From contig JAJXWD010000001.1 in the NCBI GenBank assembly GCA_021781835.1, positions 1 through 64,000 of the forward strand: 64,000 nucleotides of DNA, read 5' to 3'. The notes under the pieces were generated by a model. That model saw only the letters and a program-made list of their open reading frames with translations, was not told the DNA's origin and ran no database searches. The first letter of the stretch is position 1; each line of letters starts with the position of its first letter. The position numbers were made by a program, and so were the translations under genes. Source of the stretch: Pseudomonadota bacterium. Lineage in GTDB: Bacteria > Pseudomonadota > Alphaproteobacteria > Acetobacterales > Acetobacteraceae. Shown here one piece after another: positions 1-9,249 of this stretch.

Positions 1-566
1 GGGGCGGGAGCGGCGGGGCGACAGGCTTCGAGCTGCAAGCCGCCGGGCGTGGCCAGCCATATGGCGCCCTGGCCCGCGAGCGCGGCCGCTTCCTCGGCGG
101 CGACGCTGAGCACGTCTGTCAATGTGGCCGCGCGCGACAGGCGCTGGGCAAAGACCGAGATGCGCCGCAGCGCCTCCACCCGCGCCGCCGCCGCCGCCGC
201 CTCCTGGCGCACGCGCCCGGCCAGCTGGCCCGTGAGCAGCCCGACCAGCCAAAACACCACCAGCGCGACGACATCCTGCGGGTTGGCCACCGAGAATGTG
301 TGGAGCGGCGGCAGAAAATAGAAATTCCACAATAAAAACGCGACCAGCGCGGTAAACAGCCCGACGGCGCGCCCGGCATGGCTGGCCATGGCGGCGATCA
401 GCCCGGTGAAGATCAATCCCATCGCCTCGGGCGGCAAGATCCGGCCGAGCGCCGTGCCCAGCATGGTGGTCAGGGTCAGCAGGGCGGCGGACAGCAGATA
501 GGGCTCCCAATCGCTCTGCCTTGGTTCGGGCGGCGGCGCGGTATTTGGCGCATCCTGGGCTGACAT
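1..566 (-). CDS. KdpD-like sensor histidine kinase, N-terminal part (runs off the window)
   Basis: The reading frame opens at the ATG at 566 and stays open to the left edge (about 188 codons). After about 20 hydrophilic residues come hydrophobic segments typical of the KdpD DUF4118 four-helix membrane domain, including ALVAFLLWNFYFLPP and the following FSVANPQDVVAL. A helical linker rich in Arg and Ala (GRVRQEAAAAARVEAL) and the start of a GAF-like region follow. The cytoplasmic KdpD/Usp sensor part is absent at the N-terminus, as in the short DUF4118 kinases. The kinase core would lie outside the window. It is probably a membrane sensor for K+ or turgor-type signals; adjacency to kup fits K+ homeostasis but is not proof. 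Confidence 0.75.
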   Translation of the reverse strand, partial: MSAQDAPNTAPPPEPRQSDWEPYLLSAALLTLTTMLGTALGRILPPEAMGLIFTGLIAAMASHAGRAVGLFTALVAFLLWNFYFLPPLHTFSVANPQDVVALVVFWLVGLLTGQLAGRVRQEAAAAAARVEALRRISVFAQRLSRAATLTDVLSVAAEEAAALAGQGAIWLATPGGLQLEACRPAAPA

Positions 567-615
567 GCCAGAGTATGGCGCCACGGCGCGGGCCAAGGCA
601 AGGCCGCGCCTTGTC

Positions 616-2511
616 TCAAATGGCGATGCGCACGCCAAGCTCGACCACGCGGTCTGACGGGATTTGGAAGAACTCGGTGGCCGAGAGGGCGTTGCGCGCC
701 ATGCGCAGAAACAGCCAGCGGCGGATGAAGCGGAGCTTGGGCACGGTGGTCATCACATAGCTCTCCCGCCCGACAAAATAGCTGGTGCTCATGGGGTCGA
801 ACGCCAGTTCGGGGATGGCTTCGAGCGTGTCGGGCACGTTGGGGCTTTCCATGAAGCCGAAATTGAGCGTGACCTGATACATGCCGGGCGCGGCTTCCTT
901 GACCTCGTGGCGCCGCCCGGGCGCGGCGTGGGGAATCTCGAGCGTGCGCACGGTGACGAACAGCACCCGCTCGTGCAGCACCTTGTTGTGCTTGAGATTA
1001 TGCAGCAGCGCGCCCGGCACATAGTCGAGATTGCCGGTCATGAACACGGCCGTGCCCGCGCAGCGCAGCACGCGCGAATAGGGCAGGCGGTTGATGAACA
1101 GGCTCAGGGACATGGCATCTTGCGCCCAGCGCGCGTAAATGAGCCCCCTGCCCCGCTGCCAGGTTGTCATGAGCGTGGCGACCAGCAGCCCCATGCCGAG
1201 CGGCACCCAGCCGCCCTCGAAAAATTTAAGCGCGTTGGCTCCAAAAAACGCCAGATCGACGACCAGAAACCCGCCAAACACCAGGGCCGTGAGGCTCGCC
1301 GGCCAGGCGAACAGCCGGCGATAGACGAACATCGCCAGAATATTGGTGCACACGAACGTGCCCGTGACCGCGATGCCATAGGCCCAGGCCAGATTATTGC
1401 TGGTCTGGAAGGTCAGGATCAGGGCCATGACCCCGAGCGCCAGCAGCCAGTTGATCTGGGGCAGGTAAATCTGGCCTTCAGCCGTGACCGAGGTGTGGCG
1501 CACCTCCATGCGCGGCAGCAGCCCGAGCTGAATGCATTGCCGGCCCATCGAATAGGCCCCAGAAATGACCGACTGGCTGGCGATGATGGTGGCCAGGGTT
1601 GAGAGCACGACCAGCGGAATTTGCAAAGCGGCCGGCGCCGACATGAAGAACGGGTTGGCCGCCGCCGCCGGGTTGGCCAGCACCACCGCGCCCTGGCCGA
1701 AATAATTGAGCGTGAGCGCCGGCAGCACGAACCAGGTCCAGGCGAGGCGGATGGGCGCGCGGCCGAAATGCCCCATATCGGCGTAGAGCGCCTCGGCGCC
1801 CGTGACCGCCAGCACCACCGCGCCCAAAATGACAAAGCCCGCATATTTATGGCGAACCATGAAGGAGACGCCATAGGCCGGGTTGATGCCCGCCAGCACG
1901 CCCGGATCCGCCATGATGTGGGTGAGGCCGAGTATGCCGATGGTTAAAAACCACAAGACCATGACGGGGCCAAACGCGCTGCCGATGGTGCCCGTGCCGC
2001 GCCGCTGCGCCATGAACAGCCCGGCCACCACCACCAGCGAGGCAAGCTCGACCAGGTGGGTCGAGAGCGCCGGCCATACCACTTGCAGACCCGAAATCGC
2101 CGAGAGGACCGAGATGGCCGGGGTGATCATGCCATCGCCAAAAAACAGCCCCGCGCCGATGATGCCGATCAGGCCGAGCGCCACGCGCGCGCGGCCGCTG
2201 GCCGCGGTCTGGGCCAGAGCGGTGAGCGCCAGGATGCCGCCCTCGCCATTATTGTCGGCGCGCATCACGAAGGTCACGTATTTGAGCGTGACGGTGATGA
2301 TGAGCGCCCAGAAGATCAGGGACAGCAGCCCGAAAATATCGGCGCGCGCCAGGCTCTGGGCGTTGAAATAGCCCAGGCAGGTCTGCAAGGCGTAGAGCGG
2401 GCTGGTGCCGATGTCGCCATAAACCACCCCCAGCGCCCCGATCAGCATGGGCAGGCGAAGTGATTTATGGGCGGGATTTGCGGTGGACATGGTGAGGGCA
2501 GCTCTGGTCAT
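616..2511 (-). CDS. kup: Low-affinity potassium uptake protein Kup (KUP/HAK/KT family)
   Basis: Inner-membrane K+/H+ symporter of about 631 residues, normal for the family. The N-terminus carries the diagnostic GDIGTSPLYAL stretch, followed by about 12 membrane segments and the soluble C-terminal domain. Further family blocks are visible, such as NNGEGGILAL, GDGMITPAISVLSA and ALYADMGHFG. The ATG at 2511 is preferred; a TTG at 2520 and an ATG at 2490 are in frame and cannot be excluded. Kup is a proton-coupled importer that works at low external pH. That matches the proton pump gene immediately upstream on the same strand. Confidence 0.96.
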   Translation of the reverse strand: MTRAALTMSTANPAHKSLRLPMLIGALGVVYGDIGTSPLYALQTCLGYFNAQSLARADIFGLLSLIFWALIITVTLKYVTFVMRADNNGEGGILALTALAQTAASGRARVALGLIGIIGAGLFFGDGMITPAISVLSAISGLQVVWPALSTHLVELASLVVVAGLFMAQRRGTGTIGSAFGPVMVLWFLTIGILGLTHIMADPGVLAGINPAYGVSFMVRHKYAGFVILGAVVLAVTGAEALYADMGHFGRAPIRLAWTWFVLPALTLNYFGQGAVVLANPAAAANPFFMSAPAALQIPLVVLSTLATIIASQSVISGAYSMGRQCIQLGLLPRMEVRHTSVTAEGQIYLPQINWLLALGVMALILTFQTSNNLAWAYGIAVTGTFVCTNILAMFVYRRLFAWPASLTALVFGGFLVVDLAFFGANALKFFEGGWVPLGMGLLVATLMTTWQRGRGLIYARWAQDAMSLSLFINRLPYSRVLRCAGTAVFMTGNLDYVPGALLHNLKHNKVLHERVLFVTVRTLEIPHAAPGRRHEVKEAAPGMYQVTLNFGFMESPNVPDTLEAIPELAFDPMSTSYFVGRESYVMTTVPKLRFIRRWLFLRMARNALSATEFFQIPSDRVVELGVRIAI

Positions 2512-2662
2512 TTCGGCCAAAATTACCGCGCGCCGACGGTGGTTTCAAAACCAGGGGGGCGGTTTTTCCCGGCTCTTTACGGCGCCTTTATGGGGCAAGT
2601 CGGCGGGGTGGGACGCGGCGCGCGCGCGCCGGGCTTTTGGCGCGCGGCCTGGCTGGAGGAGG

Positions 2663-2680
2663 AATCACGAAAACGTGATT
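2663..2680. promoter_or_regulatory. Perfect inverted repeat upstream of kup
   Basis: AATCACG and CGTGATT form perfect 7-base arms around AAAA in the 282-base gap between the H+-ATPase stop and the kup start. There is no T-run on the minus side, so it does not look like a terminator for the ATPase gene. It could be an operator for kup. The rest of this gap (2512-2793) holds no gene that I can support. Confidence 0.35.
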
Positions 2681-2793
2681 ATTTTTACCGAAGCTTTATG
2701 ATCGGATTCAGAACGATATGTCCCGGGGGGAATTGGCGGGCTGGCACTCTGCCATCCGCCTGAGCCGCCATGGTTAATCATGACCGCCGATCG

Positions 2794-5118
2794 TCACGCG
2801 CTGGGTGGGAAGCCGCGCCGCGCGAGCCGGGCGATGACCTGCTTCAGAAGGTCGAGCAGGAGGGTGAACAGCAAGGCGCTGAAGATGACCGGCCCCAGAA
2901 CATTCCAGCCCAACGGCGCCATCAATAGCCCCAGCCTCACGACCAGCAGGCTGAAGCCAACCATGGCGAGCGTGGCGAGGGCCAGCCAGAGGCTCGGGGC
3001 CGATGACCAGACCCAGCGCTCCTCGCGGATGACATAAACGCTGGCCTGGATCGCCAGCATCAGGGTCAGGAAGGAAAGCGTCCGCACCTGCGCCAGGGGC
3101 AAATGCCAGAGGTCGCGGCCGATCGTGAGCATCAGCGCCGCATAGCCGAGCGTGGCCAGGCCATAAATCCCGCCTTCGGTGATGATCCGGCCAATGCGCC
3201 AGTGCCGGGGGTGAGATGAAGGCAGAGCGCGGTCGGTGGTGATCGCCATGGTCAGGAAATCATTGACGATCAGCAGCAGCACCATCAGCAGCGGCGTTAA
3301 AACCGCGTGGCCGGTCATGACCAACCCCAGCGCGAGATACAGCACGAAGGCGATTTTGCGGACCACCATCGAGAGCGTGTAGGTGCGGATGCGCTGAAAC
3401 GCCGCCCTGCCCTCACGGATGGCGTCCAAGACACCGGCCAACCCCGGCGAGGTGAGCACCAGACCCGCCGCCGCCTTTGCCACATCGGTCGCCGTGGAGA
3501 CGGCGATGCCCATTTGCGCCTGGCGCAGGGCCGGGGCGTCGTTGGTGCCATCGCCGCACATGCCGACCACGTGGCCGGCGCGCTGGAACAGTTTGACCAG
3601 GTGAAATTTCTGCTCCGGAAATACCCCGGCGAACACGCCGCAACCGTCTGGCGCGGCCAGGGTGGCGGACCTTGAGGCATCGCAAACCTCGCCGGTGATG
3701 CCGACGGCTTTGGCGATCACTTGGGCGGTTTCGGGCGCATCGCCCGTGACCATGACCACGCGCACGCCCAAATCATGCAAGGCGGCGATCAGGCGCGCGG
3801 CATCCTCACGCGGCGGGTCGGCAAGGCCCAGCAAGCCGAGCAGAACAGGGGCGGAGGCGCCGGTGGTCCGGGTGACGGCGAGAACCCGGCAACCCGCTTC
3901 GACGAGGTGCCGCCGGGCCGCTTCCTGCTCGGGCGATAGCGGCGCTTGCAGCAACGCCCCGAGCGCGCCCTTGCGGAGCAGATCGCCATCCGCGAGGCGC
4001 GTTTGCGCATATTTGCGGGCCGGATCGAAGGGCATGAAGCCCGTGGCCTCGGGCACCGCCACACCGCGCGCCCGCGCGGTGTCGATCATCACCTGGTCAA
4101 CCGGATCTCCGCCCTCCGATGAAACGGCGGCGGCAGCCGCCAGAACGGCGTCTTCCGTCAGGCCCCCAAAGGCGGCGACGGCGTGGATCGACAGCGCGTT
4201 CTGTGTCAGCGTGCCGGTTTTATCGGAGCAGAGCAGGCTCATCGTCGCGGCCTCGTTGATCGCGGCGAGCCGCGTGGGCAGCACGGCGCCCCGCACCAGC
4301 CGCCGGGCCGAAAGCGCGGCGGCGAGCGTGAAGGTGGAAGGCAAGGCAACGGGAATGGACGCCAGCAGCGCGGTTAGCAGCAAGGGCACGGTTTCATCGA
4401 ATGTCCGGCCGATGGCATGGGCGTAGGCGAGCATCGCCAGCACCACGGCACCGTTGACCAGGGCCAGATCGCGCACCACCGCGAGCACCGCGCGCTGCTC
4501 GCCGCTGACACCGTGGGCATCTTGCACCAGCGAGGCGGTCTTGCCGAAATAGGTGCGCGCGCCGGTCGCCACCACCAGGCCCGTGGCCTCGCCTTGCCGG
4601 ATCATCGCGCCGGCATAGGCCAGATCCCCTGGTTTGCGCTCAACGGGCAGGGATTCACCCGTCAGCATCGACTGGTCGGCCAGCACGCCGCCCGCGGTGA
4701 TCTTGATGTCGGCGGGCACCACCGCGCCGAGCGCCAGCTTTACCAGATCGCCGGGCACCAGACTGGCCGCGTCAAGGCGCGCCCAGCCGCCATCGCGCCG
4801 GACCGAGGCCATGACCGCGAGCGTCTGGCGCAAGGCCGCGACCGCCGCCTTGGCGCGGGCTTCCTGGCTCAGCCCGAGCACGGCGTTGAAAATCAGCAGC
4901 ACGGCAATGATGCCCGCCTGCAGGCCATGGCCGAGAAACAGCTCCAGCAGGATGGTGGCTTCCAGCATCCACGGCAGGGGCGCCCATAATTTGGCCGCCA
5001 GCGCGTGGAGCCAGCTTTCGGGTTTGTCGGCAACCGCGTTGGCGCCGAATTGCCGCAGCCGGGCCGCGGCTTCGGCGGATGACAAGCCCTGGTCAAAATC
5101 TGCGTTCATGGCCAACAT
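2794..5118 (-). CDS. Plasma-membrane proton-efflux P-type ATPase (P3A)
   Basis: ATP-driven H+ export pump of 774 residues, related to plant/fungal PMA and archaeal homologues. Domains in order: cation-ATPase N domain (from about 10), first membrane pair (about 50-85), actuator domain with TGES at 153-156, membrane segment with PVALP at 256-260, phosphorylation site DKTGT at 299-303, nucleotide-binding domain, MVTGD at 456-460 and GDGTND at 522-527, then the C-terminal membrane helices. The helix after these contains VNDFLTMAITTD, matching the P3A block whose Asp (D684 in Arabidopsis AHA2) handles the proton. This argues for H+ rather than Ca2+ or heavy metals. No long C-terminal autoinhibitory tail is present. 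ATGs at 5118 and 5109 are both possible. Confidence 0.92.
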   Translation of the reverse strand: MLAMNADFDQGLSSAEAAARLRQFGANAVADKPESWLHALAAKLWAPLPWMLEATILLELFLGHGLQAGIIAVLLIFNAVLGLSQEARAKAAVAALRQTLAVMASVRRDGGWARLDAASLVPGDLVKLALGAVVPADIKITAGGVLADQSMLTGESLPVERKPGDLAYAGAMIRQGEATGLVVATGARTYFGKTASLVQDAHGVSGEQRAVLAVVRDLALVNGAVVLAMLAYAHAIGRTFDETVPLLLTALLASIPVALPSTFTLAAALSARRLVRGAVLPTRLAAINEAATMSLLCSDKTGTLTQNALSIHAVAAFGGLTEDAVLAAAAAVSSEGGDPVDQVMIDTARARGVAVPEATGFMPFDPARKYAQTRLADGDLLRKGALGALLQAPLSPEQEAARRHLVEAGCRVLAVTRTTGASAPVLLGLLGLADPPREDAARLIAALHDLGVRVVMVTGDAPETAQVIAKAVGITGEVCDASRSATLAAPDGCGVFAGVFPEQKFHLVKLFQRAGHVVGMCGDGTNDAPALRQAQMGIAVSTATDVAKAAAGLVLTSPGLAGVLDAIREGRAAFQRIRTYTLSMVVRKIAFVLYLALGLVMTGHAVLTPLLMVLLLIVNDFLTMAITTDRALPSSHPRHWRIGRIITEGGIYGLATLGYAALMLTIGRDLWHLPLAQVRTLSFLTLMLAIQASVYVIREERWVWSSAPSLWLALATLAMVGFSLLVVRLGLLMAPLGWNVLGPVIFSALLFTLLLDLLKQVIARLARRGFPPSA

Positions 5119-5316
5119 CCGTCAGATCATGCGGTATCAGGTAGCATCGGCCAAGGATGCCTGGAAGCGCCTGGAGGCCGGCTCTTCGCAGCGCGGCTTG
5201 CGCGCCAATGCGCTCAGGCGCATACCATGGCCATGAACAGGGCCAAAGACGCCGGTGACATTCTGGCCACCCTCGCCGAGCCCGCGCGGCATTCGGCGTA
5301 AGGACGCAACAATATC

Positions 5317-6378
5317 ATGGCAGTCAAGTCCAAAAAAACCCTTCTGGCCGCGGCGGTTGTTCTGGTGGCTGGGCTGGGGGCGGGGGCTTACCGTTATTGG
5401 CGCGCGGCGCCCGACGCCAGCCACCTCACGCTTTATGGCAATGTCGATATACGCGAGGTCTATGCCGCGTTTTACGATTCGGGGCGCATTGACCATATGT
5501 TGGCGCAGGAGGGCGATGCGGTTCATGAAGGTGAACTGATCGCCACGCTCGACCAAAGCCGCTTCGCGGATGCGCTGGCCACCGCCAACGGCCAGGCCGC
5601 CAGCCAGCAGCAGATTCTGGCCGCGCTGCTGGCGGGATCGCGCCCGGAGCAGATTGCCCAGGCCAAGGCGCAGATGGATGCGCTGGAGGTGGTGTACCAA
5701 AACGATGCCGCCAATTACAATCGCTACGCGGCACTGGCCCCCCATGGCGCGGCCACCATTCAGCAGCGCGACGACGCCCAGGCCGCCTGGCTTAATGCCA
5801 AGCAAAATTACCAAGCCGCCAGGCAGGCTTACATATTGGCCGTCAAAGGCCCGCGCGCCGAGGATATCGCCGCCGCGCAGGCCGCCTATGATGCCGCGAA
5901 AGCCAGCGCCGCCCTGGCCGCGCAAGAGTATGACGACACCAAACTCTACGCGCCCGCGGATGGCATCATTGAGGAGCGCGTGCAGGAGCCCGGCGACATG
6001 ACCTCGCCTTCCGCGCCGGTTTATGTGATCGCGCTCACCAATCCGCTCTGGGTGCGCGCCTATGTGCCCGAGAGCGATCTGGGCCGCGTCCGGCTGGGCA
6101 TGACCGCCAGCATCAGCACCGATTCCTATCCAGGCAAGACTTATCGCGGCTGGGTGGGCTATATCTCTCCCACCGCCGAATTCACGCCCAAGACGGTCGA
6201 GACACCCGATTTGCGCGCCCAGCTCGTCTATCAGCTCCGTGTCTATGCCTGTAACGCGCAAGGCCAGTTGCAGCTTGGCATGCCCGCGACCGTGAGCATC
6301 GGCCTTGCCCAACCCCAGACAGCGGGCGCGGCACGGGGCGCGGATGCGTGCGGCGGCGCCAATGCCCCCGCCACCTGA
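5317..6378 (+). CDS. HlyD-family periplasmic adaptor of an ABC exporter
   Basis: Membrane-fusion protein of 353 residues with one N-terminal membrane anchor (about 8-25). A biotinyl-lipoyl-like half motif follows, then an Ala/Gln-rich alpha-hairpin (about 90-215), the second lipoyl half (KLYAPADGIIEERVQEPGDM) and a beta-barrel region. It resembles E. coli YbhG. It should link the inner-membrane ABC transporter encoded just downstream to an outer-membrane channel, which is not in the window. The ABC gene starts inside its 3-prime end, so the two are translationally coupled. AAGGA lies upstream of the start. The substrate is unknown; drugs or other toxic compounds are usual for this family. Confidence 0.9.
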   Translation: MAVKSKKTLLAAAVVLVAGLGAGAYRYWRAAPDASHLTLYGNVDIREVYAAFYDSGRIDHMLAQEGDAVHEGELIATLDQSRFADALATANGQAASQQQILAALLAGSRPEQIAQAKAQMDALEVVYQNDAANYNRYAALAPHGAATIQQRDDAQAAWLNAKQNYQAARQAYILAVKGPRAEDIAAAQAAYDAAKASAALAAQEYDDTKLYAPADGIIEERVQEPGDMTSPSAPVYVIALTNPLWVRAYVPESDLGRVRLGMTASISTDSYPGKTYRGWVGYISPTAEFTPKTVETPDLRAQLVYQLRVYACNAQGQLQLGMPATVSIGLAQPQTAGAARGADACGGANAPAT

Positions 6379-8128
6379 AGACGCGCCCAAAGCGCTGGTG
6401 CTGGAGGGGGTCACGCGCCGCTTCCGGGTGGCCAGACGTGTGGTGACCGCGCTTGAGGGGGTGAGCGCGCAAACCTCGCCCGGCCTGGTGACCGGACTGA
6501 TTGGCCCAGACGGCGCGGGCAAGACCACGCTGATGCGGCTCATCGCCGGGCTGCTCCGGCCTGATGACGGCAAGATCGGCGTTTTTGGGACCGATGTGAG
6601 CACCGCGCCGCTCGAGGTGCAGGGCATGATCTCTTACATGCCACAGCGTTTCGGGCTTTATGAAGACCTCAGCGTACAGGAGAATCTCGACCTCTACGCC
6701 GATTTGCAGGGCGTGCCTGTGGCCGCGCGCCCTGGCCGCTATGCCGAGCTTTTGCACATGACCGGCATGCAGCCCTTCACCACGCGCCTGGCGGGCCGGC
6801 TCTCGGGCGGCATGAAGCAGAAATTGGGCCTGGCCTGCACGCTCATCCGCCCGCCCCGGCTCTTGCTGCTCGATGAGCCGACCGTTGGCGTCGATCCGGT
6901 TTCACGCCGGGAATTATGGCAGATCGTCGATCACCTCGTGCGCGGGGCCGGCATGAGCGTGCTGCTCTCCACCGCCTATCTCGACGAGGCGGAGCGCTGC
7001 GACGAGGTGCTGCTGCTGCATGAGGGGCAGTTGATCGGCACTGGCAAGCCGGGGGATTTCACCCAGGCGATGGCCGGGCGAAGCTTTTTGGCCCGTGCCG
7101 GGGGCACGCCCAAGCGCGCGCTGCAAACGGCGCTTGCCGCCACGCCAGGCGTGACGGATGCGCTGATTCAGGGCGAAGCCGTGCGCCTGGTGCTGAATGC
7201 CGGCGTGGCGCCGCAGACGATTCAGCCTCCCGGCATCGCGGGCCTCACGCTCGCGCCCGTCGCGCCGCGGTTCGAGGACCGGTTTGTCGATCTCTTGCGC
7301 GCCAAAACAGGCATCCAGGCCCTGATTACGCCAGCACCGCCAGCCGCCGCGCCAGCATCGCAAGCAGCCGCCATCGAGGTTGACCGCCTGACCAAACGCT
7401 TCGGCGCCTTCGCGGCGGTCGATGACATCAGCTTCCGCGTAAAACGGGGCGAGATCTTTGGCCTGCTGGGAGCCAATGGCGCCGGCAAATCCACCACTTT
7501 CCGCATGTTATGCGGCCTGTTGCCCGCCACCAGCGGAAGGCTGCGGGTGGATGGGTTTGATCTGCGCGCCGCCGCCGCCACCGCGCGCGGCAGGCTTGGC
7601 TATATGGCGCAAAAATTCTCGCTTTATGGCGATCTCAGCGTGCTCCAGAATCTGCGCTTCTTCGCCGCCGCCTACGGGCTGCGCGGCGCGCGGCGCGCTC
7701 AGCGCATCGACTGGGCGCTCAGTGAATTCGAACTGCGCGATTACGCCGACGCCACCAGCCGCGATTTGCCGCTGGGCTTCAAGCAGCGCATGGCGCTGGC
7801 CTGCGCGCTCATGCATGAGCCCGACGTGCTGTTTCTCGATGAACCAACCTCCGGCGTCGACCCTCTGGCGCGGCGCGAATTCTGGCGGCGCATCAATGCC
7901 CTGGCGGACCAGGGCGTAACCGTGCTGGTGACCACCCATTTCATGGATGAGGCGGAATATTGCGACCATCTGGTCATCATGGCGCAGGGGCGGATTTTGG
8001 CGGCGGGCACATCGGAGGATCTCAAATCGGCCGCCCGCACGGCCGAACTGCCCGCGCCAACCATGGAGGACGCCTTTGTTGCCCTGATTACGGCCGCTGA
8101 CGCCAAACAAACAGGCCACGCGGCATGA
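6362..8128 (+). CDS. ABC exporter ATPase with two fused nucleotide-binding domains (YbhF-like)
   Basis: About 588 residues holding two complete ATP-binding cassettes. The first has Walker A GPDGAGKTT, signature LSGGMKQKLGLA and Walker B LLLLDEPTVGVDP. The second has GANGAGKST, a degenerate signature LPLGFKQRMALA and VLFLDEPTSGVDP. The missing SGG in the second signature is seen in YbhF-like proteins and implies unequal ATP sites. The ATG at 6362 lies just before the first beta strand and overlaps hlyD by 17 bases; in-frame ATGs at 6344 and 6305 are alternatives. It powers the two ABC-2 permeases encoded next. Confidence 0.92.
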   Translation: MPPPPEDAPKALVLEGVTRRFRVARRVVTALEGVSAQTSPGLVTGLIGPDGAGKTTLMRLIAGLLRPDDGKIGVFGTDVSTAPLEVQGMISYMPQRFGLYEDLSVQENLDLYADLQGVPVAARPGRYAELLHMTGMQPFTTRLAGRLSGGMKQKLGLACTLIRPPRLLLLDEPTVGVDPVSRRELWQIVDHLVRGAGMSVLLSTAYLDEAERCDEVLLLHEGQLIGTGKPGDFTQAMAGRSFLARAGGTPKRALQTALAATPGVTDALIQGEAVRLVLNAGVAPQTIQPPGIAGLTLAPVAPRFEDRFVDLLRAKTGIQALITPAPPAAAPASQAAAIEVDRLTKRFGAFAAVDDISFRVKRGEIFGLLGANGAGKSTTFRMLCGLLPATSGRLRVDGFDLRAAAATARGRLGYMAQKFSLYGDLSVLQNLRFFAAAYGLRGARRAQRIDWALSEFELRDYADATSRDLPLGFKQRMALACALMHEPDVLFLDEPTSGVDPLARREFWRRINALADQGVTVLVTTHFMDEAEYCDHLVIMAQGRILAAGTSEDLKSAARTAELPAPTMEDAFVALITAADAKQTGHAA

Positions 8129-9246
8129 GCGCGATGCTGATGCGCCTGCGTGGCCTGGTGCGCAAGGAGACACTGCAAATCCTGCGCGATCCTTCCTCCA
8201 TCGCCATCGCCTTCATTCTGCCCACGGTGCTGCTGCTGCTGTTCGGCTATGGCGTGTCGCTCGATGCCCGCCATGTCGGGCTGGGGCTGGTGGTTGACGC
8301 CCCCAGCGCCGCCGCCACCAGCTTCACCGCGAAATTTCGCCATTCGCCCTATTTCACGCCCCATGATTTCGCCGCCGAACCCGCCGCCGAGACGGCCATG
8401 AAGGATGGCGATATCGATGGCTTTATCTGGCTGCAAGGCGATTTCGCCCGTCAGCTCGCCGCGGGCCAGAGCCCGGCCATTGGCCTTTTTGTTGATGGCA
8501 TCGACGCCAACAATGCCCGGCTGATCGAGAATTACGTAACGCAAAGCTGGGCGGATTGGGTGGCGCAGCAGGCCGCGCTGGCGGGCGTCGCCAATCCGGA
8601 TCCCATCGATCTCGAACCGCGAATCTGGTTCAACCCCGCCGTCAGCAGCCGCGATTATCTGGTGCCGGGGCTCATTGCCGTGATCATGACCCTTACCGGC
8701 GCGCTGCTCACCGCGCTGGTCATCGCGCGGGAATGGGAGCGCGGCACCATGGAGGCGCTGATGGTCACCACTGTGAGCATGCATGAGATATTGATCTCCA
8801 AGATCATCCCCTATTTCCTGCTCGGCATGGGGGGGATGGTGGTCTCGGTGCTGATCGCGACTTGGCTGTTCGGCGTGCCGCTGCTGGGCTCGCTCATCGT
8901 GCTGGGGCTGGCCTCGTCGTTGTTCATGCTCGCTTCGCTCGGCATGGGGCTGCTCATTTCCACCATCGCCAAAAACCAGTTTGTCGCCGGGCAGATCGCC
9001 ATCATCACCACTTTCCTGCCAGCCTTCATTCTCTCAGGATTCATTTTCGATATTTCCTCCATGCCCGCGCCCATTCAGCTGCTCACCCATGTCGTCGCGG
9101 CGCGCTATTTCGTGGCCATTTTGCAAAGCCTGTTTCTGGCCGGCACGGTGTGGTCCGTCATCCTGCCCAATCTGTTCGCCCTGCTGGCCATGGCGGTGGT
9201 GTTTCTGGGGCTGGCCCGGCTGGCCGCGCGCAAGAGGCTCGACTGA
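8125..9246 (+). CDS. ABC-2 type permease (YbhS/YbhR-like), first subunit
   Basis: 373 residues: one N-terminal membrane helix (about 25-40), a large periplasmic domain (about 45-180) and five C-terminal helices, the classic ABC-2/YhgE-type exporter layout. The block ALVIAREWERGTMEALMVTTV is the usual cytoplasmic motif that contacts the ATPase. Its ATG overlaps the ATPase stop in ATGA, so the genes are translationally coupled. It pairs with the next permease to form the membrane channel of the export system. Confidence 0.9.
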   Translation: MSAMLMRLRGLVRKETLQILRDPSSIAIAFILPTVLLLLFGYGVSLDARHVGLGLVVDAPSAAATSFTAKFRHSPYFTPHDFAAEPAAETAMKDGDIDGFIWLQGDFARQLAAGQSPAIGLFVDGIDANNARLIENYVTQSWADWVAQQAALAGVANPDPIDLEPRIWFNPAVSSRDYLVPGLIAVIMTLTGALLTALVIAREWERGTMEALMVTTVSMHEILISKIIPYFLLGMGGMVVSVLIATWLFGVPLLGSLIVLGLASSLFMLASLGMGLLISTIAKNQFVAGQIAIITTFLPAFILSGFIFDISSMPAPIQLLTHVVAARYFVAILQSLFLAGTVWSVILPNLFALLAMAVVFLGLARLAARKRLD

Positions 9247-9249
9247 ACC

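Noticed and set aside
599-613. CAAGGC-CGC-GCCTTG hairpin just after kup as a terminator
   Set aside because: Only six base pairs, no T-run, and hairpins of this size are expected by chance in DNA of this GC content.
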